Assembly: GCF_020687785.1 (NCBI RefSeq)
Contig: NZ_JAJEWI010000008.1
Coordinates: 546,195-610,194, forward strand
Reading direction: 5' to 3'
Source of the DNA: Sphingopyxis yananensis
GTDB taxonomy: Bacteria; Pseudomonadota; Alphaproteobacteria; Sphingomonadales; Sphingomonadaceae
DNA length: 64,000 nt
Part shown: positions 19,549 to 27,944 of the stretch, piece by piece
Position numbering within the stretch: the stretch's first letter is position 1
Layout: each line of letters starts with the position of its first letter
Notes under the pieces: generated by a model
What the model was told of the DNA's origin: nothing
Databases searched by the model: none
Seen by the model: the letters and a program-made list of their open reading frames with translations, nothing else
Made by a program: the position numbers and the translations under genes

Positions 19549-21915
19549 GTGTCAGATCGACGTCGCCTTTTTTCGACACTTCGAAATGTCTCGCCGCTTA
19601 GTATTTTGGGGCTTGCTCAGCGCGACCAACATTGGTTGGAACTAGACAAGCTTCAACGCTCGTCCCTGCGCCATCAAACGCGTTTCAGTCTGTTCATCAG
19701 TTTTATCATGGCCATCACCGCTGGCTATTTAATGCTGGCGCATGTGACGCTGGCCATGGCGGGCGTGTGGCTTTCCGCCCTGTTTGTCCTCGGCTTATGG
19801 GCTGGGCTGGCAATCAACCAAAGCAAAGCGGCAAAAGTCGCGCTGCATGATGGGCCAAAACGGCTGTCCATCAACATCGCGGCGGTGTTGGCGTCCATCA
19901 CTTGGGCAGCGCCTTTTTGGTTTATGGGCCCCGCCCCGCCTTTATCCCATAGCTTGGCGCATTGGGCGGTCACGCTGTTCGTGATGATGACCTTTACCAT
20001 CTTGGCCCACAGCCTTCCGTTGGCGTGCATCTTGTTCGTCTTGCCCATCAGCCTATCGGCAACGCTCACCATGATGTCGGGCGGTCATTGGGGGCTGGCG
20101 CTTGTCGCCTTATGTTCGGGCCTGTTGCTGTGCGTTTTTCATTTCCATCTGGCCCAAAATCAACTGCGTATGCGTGTCGCGGATGCGCGATTGCGCGAAA
20201 AACTGGAAACCGTCGCCCTTTTGATGCGGGAAACGGAAGCCTTGGCAGATTGGATGTGGCAAACAGACGCCCAACATCGCCTCGAAAAAATATCTGCAAC
20301 TTGGGCGGCGGCATGGCAAAGCACGCCCGCCGCCCTAGAAGGAAAAGGCCTGCTAGACTTGATATCCCAAGGCATGACGGATGAGCAAAGCCCGTCCGCA
20401 GCCTTGATGAAATTGCGAAAAAAAATGCAAAAGCAGGACAAATTCGCCAGTCTTGTTATACCCGTCACCGTCCGTTCGCAAAAACGCTGGTGGCGGCTGT
20501 CGGCCGTGCCCCGCTTTGATCCCGATGGGAAATTTTTGGGCTATCGCGGCATTGGGTCGGATGTGACCGACCAACATAGCAGCGCCGAACATATCGCCCG
20601 CTTGGCCCGTATAGATATCCTCACGGATTTGCCCAACCGCCTGAGCGTCTATGAAGAGCTTGCCGAGGCGTTGAACGAAGCACGGAGCCAATATAGCCGC
20701 TGTGCGATGCTGATCATCAATCTGGACCGTTTCAAGATTGTGAATGATACGCTTAGCCACGCTGTGGGGGATCAATTGCTGGCCCAAGTTGCCCATCGGC
20801 TGCGCAGCGTGATGGAAGCCGGCTGTTCCTGCGGACGGCTGGGCAGCGATGAATTTGCGATCATCATCCGCCGCCCCGACAGCCACACCTCCATCAAAGC
20901 CTATGCCCGGCACGTCATCGCGGCACTCAGCCGTCCCTATCAGGTCGACGGGCATAAAATATTCATTGGTGCCAGCGCGGGATATGCCTTGGGCCCCGCA
21001 GACGGAGAAAATGTCGAAACCCTGTCTCGGAACGCAGATCTTGCTTTGTACAAATGCAAATCAAAAGGTGGAAATTCTGTCGAAGCTTTTGCCCCGATTT
21101 TGCTGGCCCAAGCCGAAGAACGCAGCCTGTTGGAACAGGAGCTACGCAGCGCGCTGGAAAAGCGGGAACTGCAAATTTACTACCAACCCGTGGTCAGCGC
21201 CCATTCCGAACAACTGGTCAGTTTTGAAGCATTGCTTCGCTGGAACAGCGCGAAATTGGGTCCGGTTGCGCCGTCCCGCTTTGTGCCCATCGCCGAAGAA
21301 TCGCGTTTAATTCACGCCATTGGTGAATGGGTCCTGCGCACCGCTTGCCACGAAGCCATGAGCTGGCCCGCACCAATAAAAGTTGCGGTCAATGTTTCGT
21401 CAGAGCAACTGACCAATGCCCAATTCCCATCCATTATTATGTCCGCGCTGACCCAAAGTGGCTTACCACCCCATCGCTTGGAAATAGAGGTCACCGAAAG
21501 CCTGTTCCTGCATGATGGCGGCGGCGCAGTTCAAATATTGGACCAATTATTGGCAATTGGTGTGCGCTTGTCTCTGGACGATTTTGGCACGGGCTATTCA
21601 TCCTTTGGCTATTTACGCAAAGCCCGCTTTTCCGCGGTCAAAGTCGACCGAAGCTTTGTATCAAGCGCGGCTAAAGGATCGGTGGAATCCATCGCTATCA
21701 TTCGGGCCGTGGTCGCGCTGGCCGATGGTTTGGGCATGACCACCATCGCCGAAGGGGCCGAAACAGCCGAAGAAGTCGCCACGGTTCGTGACTTGGGTTG
21801 CCGCCATGTCCAAGGATATTATTTTGGTCGTCCGATGACACCCGCGTCGATCCGGCAATATTTTCCCGCCGCCCCCGCTCCCATCCTTGAACGGAACAAA
21901 CAGATTTCGCGTTAA
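19549..21915 (+). CDS. Membrane GGDEF/EAL protein (cyclic di-GMP turnover)
   Basis: 788 residues from GTG 19549. Five or six hydrophobic segments occupy about 46-200, followed by a short linker helix, a PAS-like domain (about 225-345, RETEALADWMWQTDAQHR), a GGDEF domain (about 350-515) and an EAL domain (about 525-780). In the diguanylate cyclase site the signature reads GSDEF (432-436), so the second Gly is replaced by Ser; the metal-binding Asp in NLDRFKIVND is kept. The EAL domain has EAL in SFEALLRW, DDFGTGYSS and KVDRSF, so phosphodiesterase activity is likely while cyclase activity is doubtful. It stands alone between terminator-containing gaps. Confidence 0.92.
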   Translation: MSDRRRLFSTLRNVSPLSILGLAQRDQHWLELDKLQRSSLRHQTRFSLFISFIMAITAGYLMLAHVTLAMAGVWLSALFVLGLWAGLAINQSKAAKVALHDGPKRLSINIAAVLASITWAAPFWFMGPAPPLSHSLAHWAVTLFVMMTFTILAHSLPLACILFVLPISLSATLTMMSGGHWGLALVALCSGLLLCVFHFHLAQNQLRMRVADARLREKLETVALLMRETEALADWMWQTDAQHRLEKISATWAAAWQSTPAALEGKGLLDLISQGMTDEQSPSAALMKLRKKMQKQDKFASLVIPVTVRSQKRWWRLSAVPRFDPDGKFLGYRGIGSDVTDQHSSAEHIARLARIDILTDLPNRLSVYEELAEALNEARSQYSRCAMLIINLDRFKIVNDTLSHAVGDQLLAQVAHRLRSVMEAGCSCGRLGSDEFAIIIRRPDSHTSIKAYARHVIAALSRPYQVDGHKIFIGASAGYALGPADGENVETLSRNADLALYKCKSKGGNSVEAFAPILLAQAEERSLLEQELRSALEKRELQIYYQPVVSAHSEQLVSFEALLRWNSAKLGPVAPSRFVPIAEESRLIHAIGEWVLRTACHEAMSWPAPIKVAVNVSSEQLTNAQFPSIIMSALTQSGLPPHRLEIEVTESLFLHDGGGAVQILDQLLAIGVRLSLDDFGTGYSSFGYLRKARFSAVKVDRSFVSSAAKGSVESIAIIRAVVALADGLGMTTIAEGAETAEEVATVRDLGCRHVQGYYFGRPMTPASIRQYFPAAPAPILERNKQISR

Positions 21916-22108
21916 TTGATGCTCATTCGCGTTCGTCTGATGCGATGGAGACAAAGGGAAAACAGCATTGCGGCAAAGGATGCACTGCTCATCGCACGAC
22001 CAATGCAGTTCGTCGCGAAGGGGATGGCAGATTTTCTGAAATCACGCACTAACCAACCCGCACAACGGCCCTGCATCATGCGGTGGCCGCGAAACAGGGG
22101 TCGCACCA

Positions 22109-22687
22109 GTGGGCATCATCGGAAAATTCGGCAAAGCTTGTGCCGCACTGACCATGGCTGCTGGCATGTTGGTTGCGACGCCCGCCGTATCCAGCGACTA
22201 TCTACAATGCGCTCCTTTTGCTCGCGCAGAATCGGGTGTGCAATTGTTCGGCAATGCCAAAAGCTGGTGGGGTCAGGCCGCTGGCACCTATGCGCGCGGC
22301 AATGAACCGCGTCAGGGCGCTGTTCTGGCCTTTGCCAGCACATCATCCATGCCGATGGGCCATGTTGCGGTGGTCCGCAAAGTGCTGAACGACCGCGAAA
22401 TCATGATCGATCATGCCAATTGGTCGCCCATTGGTGGTCGCCGTGGTCAGGTGGAACGCAATGTCCGCGTCAAGGATGTTAGTTCGGCCAATGACTGGAG
22501 CGTGGTGCGCGTATGGTATGCCCCTATTGGTGATCTGGGCCTTCGTCCCAATCCGGTTCAGGGCTTTATCTATCCCGAAGGCAATGCTGCCCACGGCCTA
22601 CAAGGTTCCGGTCGCAGCCCATCTTGGACCCAAGACGGCTGGAAACCAGGCCATGGTCTGGACGCTGTCATTTCGTCGCTGCGTTAA
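22109..22687 (+). CDS. Exported CHAP-domain protein (putative peptidoglycan amidase)
   Basis: 192 residues from GTG 22109 with AGGGG about ten bases upstream. Signal peptide about 1-28 (ACAALTMAAGMLVATPAVSS). CHAP domain from 31 to about 145: the nucleophile Cys34 in YLQCAPFARAESG, then NAKSWWGQAAGTYARG, His85 in MPMGHVAVV, and a polar residue in IDHANW. The C-terminal 45 residues lack obvious structure. CHAP proteins cleave peptide cross-links or amide bonds in peptidoglycan; short single-domain exported forms like this are common in sphingomonads. No inhibitor or secretion partner is adjacent. Confidence 0.88.
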   Translation: MGIIGKFGKACAALTMAAGMLVATPAVSSDYLQCAPFARAESGVQLFGNAKSWWGQAAGTYARGNEPRQGAVLAFASTSSMPMGHVAVVRKVLNDREIMIDHANWSPIGGRRGQVERNVRVKDVSSANDWSVVRVWYAPIGDLGLRPNPVQGFIYPEGNAAHGLQGSGRSPSWTQDGWKPGHGLDAVISSLR

Positions 22688-22733
22688 ATAATTCAGCAGG
22701 CCCAACAGGCCGCCTCAAAACCACCTCACAAAA

Positions 22734-22759
22734 ATCCGAAATTCCCCATCCGAAATTCC
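22734..22759. repeat. 14 bp tandem repeat (two copies)
   Basis: ATCCGAAATTCC occurs at 22734-22745 and 22748-22759, separated by CC. It lies between the CHAP gene and the convergent DUF3297 gene. Purpose unknown. Confidence 0.7.
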
Positions 22760-22849
22760 GGTGGTCGCTATGCCTCGTGGGGGGCGTAATATGCTTCGGT
22801 GCGCTCGTGCGTCATATGACGGCTAAATGGCCAATCATAAGCAAAGCAT

Positions 22850-22880
22850 AACCCCTAGGCACATCATGCGCCCAGGGGTT
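22850..22880 (-). terminator. Hairpin terminator after DUF3297
   Basis: Arms AACCCCTGGGC and GCCTAGGGGTT (minus strand) around a short loop, starting nine bases beyond the DUF3297 stop. A modest T-rich stretch follows on the minus strand. Confidence 0.65.
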
Positions 22881-22889
22881 GTAACAGAA

Positions 22890-23180
22890 TTATTCCGCGC
22901 TGCTGTTGTCGGCTTCTTCGGCGGAGGCGCTGTCAGCGCCAGCCACATCTTCAAACCAAGCTTCGACTTCGCCGGACAATTTGATGGTCATCGAATTGCC
23001 GAAACGATCCTTAGACTTGCCAGCCGCCACGCGGATCCAGCCTTCAGAGAGGCTATATTCCTCAACATCGTTGCGCACTTTGCCCTTGAAACGGATGCCA
23101 ATGCCGCGTTGCAAAGCCTCCAGATCAAAATGGGGCGAACGCGGGTTGATCGACATGCGATCGGGAGGGGTATCGGTCAT
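22890..23180 (-). CDS. DUF3297 family protein
   Basis: 96 residues. The DUF3297 core is intact (PPDRMSINPRSPHFD ... RGIGIRFKGKVRNDVEEYSLSEGWIRV), followed by an acidic Ala/Ser/Glu tail (about 80-96). Cytosolic, no known activity; members are sometimes mislabelled as glutathione peroxidase, but no peroxidase motif is visible. 30 bp downstream of the hemerythrin-like gene on the same strand, so the two are probably co-transcribed. Confidence 0.9.
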   Translation of the reverse strand: MTDTPPDRMSINPRSPHFDLEALQRGIGIRFKGKVRNDVEEYSLSEGWIRVAAGKSKDRFGNSMTIKLSGEVEAWFEDVAGADSASAEEADNSSAE

Positions 23181-23210
23181 TTCATTATCTCCGGAATATA
23201 ACCGAAGCCG

Positions 23211-23786
23211 CTAAGCGAGGCGGGGCATCAAATCAAGCCCAAGCGACATTCCATCTCCGTGCGGACCGCCCCCATAATGGGCACCCCCACGCCGGCTAAC
23301 GCCATTCCGACCCATGACATCCTTGGCCGCACTGTCCCTGCTGGTCGCCATTTTGCCGGCGGCATCGGCATTTGCCGCCATCGGGAACAGCTTTTGCTCC
23401 TCATGCTCCGTGCGATGATCAACCTGCGCCAATATGGCCTGCATGTCGCGTAAATAGGCCTGCATATCATGCTGGCGGGCCGTCGCCGTCCATTGCGTGT
23501 CAAACTGCTCGAGCTGCGCCGCCAGACCGCCAAGCTCGCGGAACATATGGGTTGCCGTCGCGGATAACTCATGATCCATGCTAGACTGTAATCGGGGATA
23601 TAAAACCCAATCTTCGCATTTCAAATGACGGATCAGGACGGTCCGAAATTCCTGCCAATATGGCTGCAAACGCTCCGCAGCGTCGGCAGATGGTTGCGCG
23701 ATTTTGGCCAGAATAGCGTCCGACAAGCAACGAAGCTGATGATGCTCCGCCCGCAGCCGCCGCAACTCTATGCCGATTCCGCCCAC
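23211..23786 (-). CDS. Hemerythrin-like domain protein
   Basis: 191 residues. Four-helix hemerythrin cation-binding pattern: LRAEHHQLRCL (His about 15), VLIRHLKCEDWVLYPRL (His/Glu about 54-58) and HRTEHEEQKLFP (His/Glu pair about 123-127). The C-terminal 50 residues are Gly/Met/His-rich (RRGGAHYGGGPHGDG) and look disordered. Such proteins bind diiron and sense or store O2 or NO, but nothing here says which. Upstream (23787-23870), a partial inverted repeat ATTCCCCT/AAAGGGAAAT may be an operator; this is weak. Confidence 0.82.
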   Translation of the reverse strand: MGGIGIELRRLRAEHHQLRCLSDAILAKIAQPSADAAERLQPYWQEFRTVLIRHLKCEDWVLYPRLQSSMDHELSATATHMFRELGGLAAQLEQFDTQWTATARQHDMQAYLRDMQAILAQVDHRTEHEEQKLFPMAANADAAGKMATSRDSAAKDVMGRNGVSRRGGAHYGGGPHGDGMSLGLDLMPRLA

Positions 23787-23951
23787 TTCCCGTCCTTTCC
23801 GCCTGCCTTTTTTGGCCTGGGTGCCGTTATGTTATGATTAACGACAAGATTCCCCTCGAAATTAAAGGGAAATATCTTTCAATCTGAAACCAATCTTGTC
23901 CCCCGTCACCCGACCAAAGCACTGGCCGCGCCCCAGCGGAACATAGGCATG

Positions 23952-23985
23952 AAAAAGGGCGGCAGGACCAAAGTCCGCCGCCCTG
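23952..23985 (-). terminator. Terminator of typA
   Basis: On the minus strand: GGGCGGCGGAC - TTTG - GTCC(t)GCCGCCC followed by TTTTT. It lies about 23 bases past the typA stop codon. Confidence 0.88.
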
Positions 23986-24007
23986 AATTTCCTAAGGCTA
24001 AAAAAGC

Positions 24008-25837
24008 TTAAGCGCTTTTTTTGCGCGATGCCTTTTTACGATCATTGGGATCAAGGATCGCCTTACGCAGACGGATGTTTTCTGGCGTGACTTCCACCAT
24101 TTCATCATCGTCAATATAGGCAATAGCCTGTTCCAGCGTCATTTTCTTTGGCGGGGTCAGGCGGATGGCGTCGTCCTTGCCGGTCGAACGGAAGTTCGTC
24201 AGCTGTTTCGACTTCATCGGGTTCACTTCCAAATCGTCTGGCTTGGCGTTTTCGCCGATGATCATGCCTTCATACAATGCTTCACCTGGCGAAACAAACA
24301 GGATGCCGCGATCTTCGAGTGGGCCGAGGGCATAAGCAACCGCTTCGCCATTGCCGTTCGAAATCAAGACGCCGTTCTTACGGCCTTCGATATTGCCCTT
24401 ATGCGGGCCATATTTTTCGAACAGACGGTTCATGATGCCCGTGCCGCGCGTGTCGGACAGAAATTCACCATGATAGCCGATCAAGCCGCGCGAAGGAGCC
24501 GAGAAGACCACACGAGTCTTACCGCCGCCCGAAGGACGCATATCGGTCAGTTCCGCCTTACGGATCTGCATCTTTTCCACCACGGTGCCGGTGAATTCAT
24601 CATCCACGTCGATCATCACGGTTTCATAAGGTTCGGTGCGTTGGCCGTTTTCGTCTTCACGGAACAGCACGCGAGGGCGGCTGATGCCGAGTTCAAAGCC
24701 TTCGCGGCGCATTTCTTCAATGAGAACGCCCAATTGCAATTCGCCGCGGCCTGCCACGTCGAAGCTATCCTTATCCGCCGATTCGGTGATACGGATCGCC
24801 ACGTTGGTTTCCGCTTCGCGCATCAGGCGGTCACGGATCATACGGCTGGTTACCTTGCTGCCTTCACGGCCCGCCATCGGCGAATCATTCACCGCAAAGA
24901 GCATCGACAGGGTCGGAGGATCGATCGGCTGAGCCGCAATGGCTTCCGTCACGCTGGTGTCAGCGATGGTGTTGGCCACAGTTGCCACGGTCATGCCGGC
25001 GATGGCAACAATGTCACCCGCCTTGGCTTCTTCCACAGGAACACGTTCCAAACCACGGAAAGCCAGCAGCTTCGATACGCGGCCGGTTTCGATCACCTTA
25101 CCGGTGGCGTCCAGAGCGTGGATCTGCTGGTTCAGCTTCACCGTGCCGGATTGTACGCGGCCAGTCAGCACACGACCGATGAAATTATCGCGGTCAAGCA
25201 GCGTGGCGAGGAAGCTGAAAGGACCATCTGTGTTCAGACCCGGAGCGGGTACATGTTCAACGATCTTTTCAAACAATGGCTGGAAGGTGCCGTCACGGGC
25301 TTCCGGATCATAGCTTACATAGCCTGAACGACCCGAAGCATAGAGGATTGGGAAGTCGAGCTGTTCATCGTTCGCGTCAAGCGACAGGAACAGTTCGAAC
25401 ACTTCGTCGAGAACTTCAGTAGGACGCGCATCGCTGCGGTCGATCTTGTTCACCACCACGATCGGACGCAGGCCCAAAGCCAAGGCTTTGCCGGTCACGA
25501 ACTTAGTTTGTGGCATCGGGCCTTCGGCCGCGTCAACGAGCAAGATCACGCCGTCAACCATCGAGAGGATGCGTTCTACTTCGCCGCCAAAGTCGGCGTG
25601 ACCAGGCGTATCAACGATGTTGATACGGGTCTTTTCTTCGCCTTCGCCCCACTCTACCGAGGTGCATTTAGCAAGAATGGTAATGCCGCGTTCTTTTTCG
25701 ATATCGCCGCTATCCATCGAACGTTCATCGACGCGCTGATTGTCTCGGAATGTACCGGACTGGCGAAATAGCTGGTCGACAAGGGTAGTTTTGCCATGAT
25801 CGACGTGCGCGATGATGGCGATATTGCGCAAAGACAT
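24008..25837 (-). CDS. typA: Translational GTPase TypA/BipA
   Basis: Ribosome-binding GTPase of the EF-G group, involved in 50S assembly and stress or cold adaptation. 609 residues, the usual length. G1 AHVDHGKTTL, switch II DTPGHADFGGEVERIL, NKIDRSDARP for guanine specificity, domain II and V regions (ILFREDENGQRTEPYE, RGLIGYHGEFLSDTRG) and the C-terminal domain with the lysine-rich tail DRKKASRKKSA are all seen. Codon usage is biased toward favoured codons. Monocistronic, with its own terminator. Confidence 0.97.
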   Translation of the reverse strand: MSLRNIAIIAHVDHGKTTLVDQLFRQSGTFRDNQRVDERSMDSGDIEKERGITILAKCTSVEWGEGEEKTRINIVDTPGHADFGGEVERILSMVDGVILLVDAAEGPMPQTKFVTGKALALGLRPIVVVNKIDRSDARPTEVLDEVFELFLSLDANDEQLDFPILYASGRSGYVSYDPEARDGTFQPLFEKIVEHVPAPGLNTDGPFSFLATLLDRDNFIGRVLTGRVQSGTVKLNQQIHALDATGKVIETGRVSKLLAFRGLERVPVEEAKAGDIVAIAGMTVATVANTIADTSVTEAIAAQPIDPPTLSMLFAVNDSPMAGREGSKVTSRMIRDRLMREAETNVAIRITESADKDSFDVAGRGELQLGVLIEEMRREGFELGISRPRVLFREDENGQRTEPYETVMIDVDDEFTGTVVEKMQIRKAELTDMRPSGGGKTRVVFSAPSRGLIGYHGEFLSDTRGTGIMNRLFEKYGPHKGNIEGRKNGVLISNGNGEAVAYALGPLEDRGILFVSPGEALYEGMIIGENAKPDDLEVNPMKSKQLTNFRSTGKDDAIRLTPPKKMTLEQAIAYIDDDEMVEVTPENIRLRKAILDPNDRKKASRKKSA

Positions 25838-26185
25838 GCGTTAGGGCCTTGTTTGGAATGGACGGCACCTAAAAGCACCGCGAAACGCCGGCCCCCTAAC
25901 AGATGACAGCATATCGAGCAACAAAATTGCCGCAGTGCGCAAATGTAATTCGTCGCGGCAATCCACCTTATGGGCAGCATTGCCGCTCGGAACATTCATG
26001 GAATGACGAGAAAGAGGATGTTTTTGCTGGCTAAACTATCGCAAACAATCGCCCTGCCTGCCATGGGCCGCCGCTTATGCTACACCGTGCAGACGATATC
26101 GTGCCAGCAAGGCCCCAATCGCCCGCGGCATCACATGGTTCATGTCGCTTAGCCGCCGCACATCTGAGTTGTGTAGCTTGGTGGT
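25838..26185. other. 348 bp gap between typA and the nucleosidase gene
   Basis: No convincing gene, tRNA or stable hairpin. It must hold the typA promoter (minus strand), not assignable by eye. Directly after the nucleosidase stop, 35 codons are open in the same frame on the minus strand, ending near 26080 with a protein-like peptide (MNHVMPRAIGALLARYRLHG); this is too short to call a gene. Confidence 0.5.
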
Positions 26186-26848
26186 TCAGCGAAAGCTTGC
26201 CACCAATTGCTCAATCTTCACGGCAGATTGCCGCGCCGCACGCTGCAAATTGTTACGGAAATCACCGCTGCTGTCGCCATTGGCATCATCGGTCACTGAT
26301 TTAATCGCAGCCCAAGGCTTGCCCATTTTCACTGCCGCCTGTGCCATGGCCGCCACTTCCATATCGACCAATTGCACATTCAAAGCATCGCGCATTTCCG
26401 CCGCAGCGACGGGGTCGGCCACAAAAGAATCCCCGCTTGCGATATGCGCATGGGGCAGGCCCAATTTGGGATCGGCCATGGCGGTGAAGCTGAGCGTCTT
26501 GGGCTGGCCCATCGGCCAATCACCGGCCCGATAGCGTTGGAAACCACTGGCATGCGCGGTGCCATAATCATGCTGCACAGCCTTGGCGATCCAATATGCG
26601 CCCGCCTTGGCGTTCAGCGCGCCGCAGGTTCCGCTCATGAGAATCACATCCGCATCGACACCGAACAAGCCAGCGGCCAAGCCCGCATTGACCTTGCCGA
26701 TACCGGTGGTGACAATGGCGATATCGGTATCGCCCACCGTCACACAGCGGCAATCAAACCCAAGAAATTCTTCGTTGGTGGCCGGTTCGCGGGAATATAG
26801 GGCGGCGGCTTCTTCCGCTAAGGCGGCAAGAATCAATATATGAGACAT
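26186..26848 (-). CDS. 5'-methylthioadenosine/S-adenosylhomocysteine nucleosidase-like protein
   Basis: PNP/UDP phosphorylase superfamily enzyme; the likely reaction is hydrolysis of MTA or SAH to adenine and a thioribose. 220 residues from ATG 26848. An ATG at 26923 would run into the divergent transporter gene and is rejected. The core is recognised by ILAALAEEAAAL, VTTGIGKVNAG, SGTCGALN, LVDMEVAAMAQAA (with the substrate-binding Met-Glu) and IKSVTDDANGD with the catalytic Asp. No mtn, luxS or sah operon partner is nearby. Substrate choice within the superfamily is uncertain. Confidence 0.85.
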   Translation of the reverse strand: MSHILILAALAEEAAALYSREPATNEEFLGFDCRCVTVGDTDIAIVTTGIGKVNAGLAAGLFGVDADVILMSGTCGALNAKAGAYWIAKAVQHDYGTAHASGFQRYRAGDWPMGQPKTLSFTAMADPKLGLPHAHIASGDSFVADPVAAAEMRDALNVQLVDMEVAAMAQAAVKMGKPWAAIKSVTDDANGDSSGDFRNNLQRAARQSAVKIEQLVASFR

Positions 26849-26912
26849 AGCCGCCTCATAACCCACGATACGCTCTTGCCAAGCACGGACTGGCTGGGCA
26901 TCGATAATCGCT

Positions 26913-27869
26913 ATGCTAGCCAAAATCTTTCCCGACCGTCTGGTCCCGATTTTGCTGTTGGTCTTGTTGGCCGCCAGCCTCTTTCCGGTTCATGGCGCGG
27001 GCTTGCCGATCGCGGCGGCCGTTTCGACCATCGCCTTCATCATTTTGTTTTTCATGAATGGCGTGCGCTTGCCGCGCCATGAAGTGATCGCTGGCATTCG
27101 CAATATTCGGTTGCAGGGCGGGATTTTCTTCTTTTGCTTTGGGGTGATGGCGGCCGCCGGCGTCGCGGCACAGGCGGTGGCGCAGCCATGGTTGCCGCCC
27201 GCCGTGGCGCTGGGCTTTCTTTATATGGGCGTACTGCCATCAACCGTACAGTCCGCCACCGCAGCGACCAGCTTGGCGGGCGGCAATGTCGCGGCCAGCG
27301 TGGTGGCGGCGGGTATATTGAACATCAGCGGGGTGTTTGTGTCGCCCTTATTGTTCGCGGCCCTAGCGGGCAGCGCGGGCGATATTCATGCTGATGGTGT
27401 GATGCGCATTGTATCCATCCTGTTATTGCCCTTCATTGCGGGGCAGTTCGCACAAAAATGGCTGCGTCCTTGGGCTTTGGCGAATAAACCCATTGTCACC
27501 TTCATGGACCGCACCACCATTTGCATCGCCGTCTATGTCGCTTTTTCTGCCGCCGTCATGGCGGGTATTTGGGACAAGCTACAAGCCCAAGAATTGTTGA
27601 TTATCGGCGGGATGATCTGCGCGTTGATGGTCTTTGCCTTTGGTGGCGGATGGTGGCTGGGCCAGCGCCTTCGTCTGCCCCGCGAAGACCGGATTTCCAT
27701 GCTTTTTGCCTGCGGCCAAAAAAGCATCGCTTTTGGCGCGCCGCTGGCCGCGACCCTATTTTCCCCTGCGGTTGCGGGCATGGTGCTGGTCCCCATCCTG
27801 ATTTATCACACGCTGCAATTGGTCATTTCGGCATGGATCGCCCCGCAACTGGCGCGCACATCAGCATAA
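26913..27869 (+). CDS. Bile acid:sodium symporter family transporter (SLC10A7-like)
   Basis: 318 residues with nine or ten hydrophobic segments. It follows the SBF-like pattern: FPDRLVPILLLVLLAASLFPV, IILFFMNGVRLPRHE, GVLPSTVQSATAATSLAGGN (the conserved crossover region) and FACGQKSIAFGAPLAATLF. The SLC10A7/YfeH subgroup is not proven to move bile acids; the substrate in bacteria is unknown. It starts 64 bp from the divergent nucleosidase gene, so promoters are shared. A short hairpin lies about 39 bp after its stop. Confidence 0.88.
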   Translation: MLAKIFPDRLVPILLLVLLAASLFPVHGAGLPIAAAVSTIAFIILFFMNGVRLPRHEVIAGIRNIRLQGGIFFFCFGVMAAAGVAAQAVAQPWLPPAVALGFLYMGVLPSTVQSATAATSLAGGNVAASVVAAGILNISGVFVSPLLFAALAGSAGDIHADGVMRIVSILLLPFIAGQFAQKWLRPWALANKPIVTFMDRTTICIAVYVAFSAAVMAGIWDKLQAQELLIIGGMICALMVFAFGGGWWLGQRLRLPREDRISMLFACGQKSIAFGAPLAATLFSPAVAGMVLVPILIYHTLQLVISAWIAPQLARTSA

Positions 27870-27907
27870 TCTGTCGGTGTGATGGTTGAATAATACAGAT
27901 TGTCTTG

Positions 27908-27933
27908 CCATATTCGCAAACAATATGGGTTTT
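27908..27933 (+). promoter_or_regulatory. Short inverted repeat upstream of the TelA-like gene
   Basis: CCATATT and AATATGG are separated by seven bases and followed by GTTTT. It could be a weak terminator for the transporter gene or an operator for the TelA-like gene, whose start is 37 bases from the start of the repeat and which has its own AAGGACGAG ribosome site. Confidence 0.35.
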
Positions 27934-27944
27934 AAGGACGAGTT

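Noticed and set aside
22890..23180. Glutathione peroxidase label often given to DUF3297 proteins
   Set aside because: No peroxidase Cys/Sec motif or thioredoxin fold pattern is visible.
24401..25327. Open frame on the plus strand inside typA
   Set aside because: Complement of a conserved GTPase; His/Arg-rich, no motif.
26080..26185. 35 open codons directly after the nucleosidase stop, in the same frame
   Set aside because: The peptide is protein-like, but only 22 codons follow the first ATG and there is no ribosome site. Could be a remnant or readthrough, but cannot be supported.
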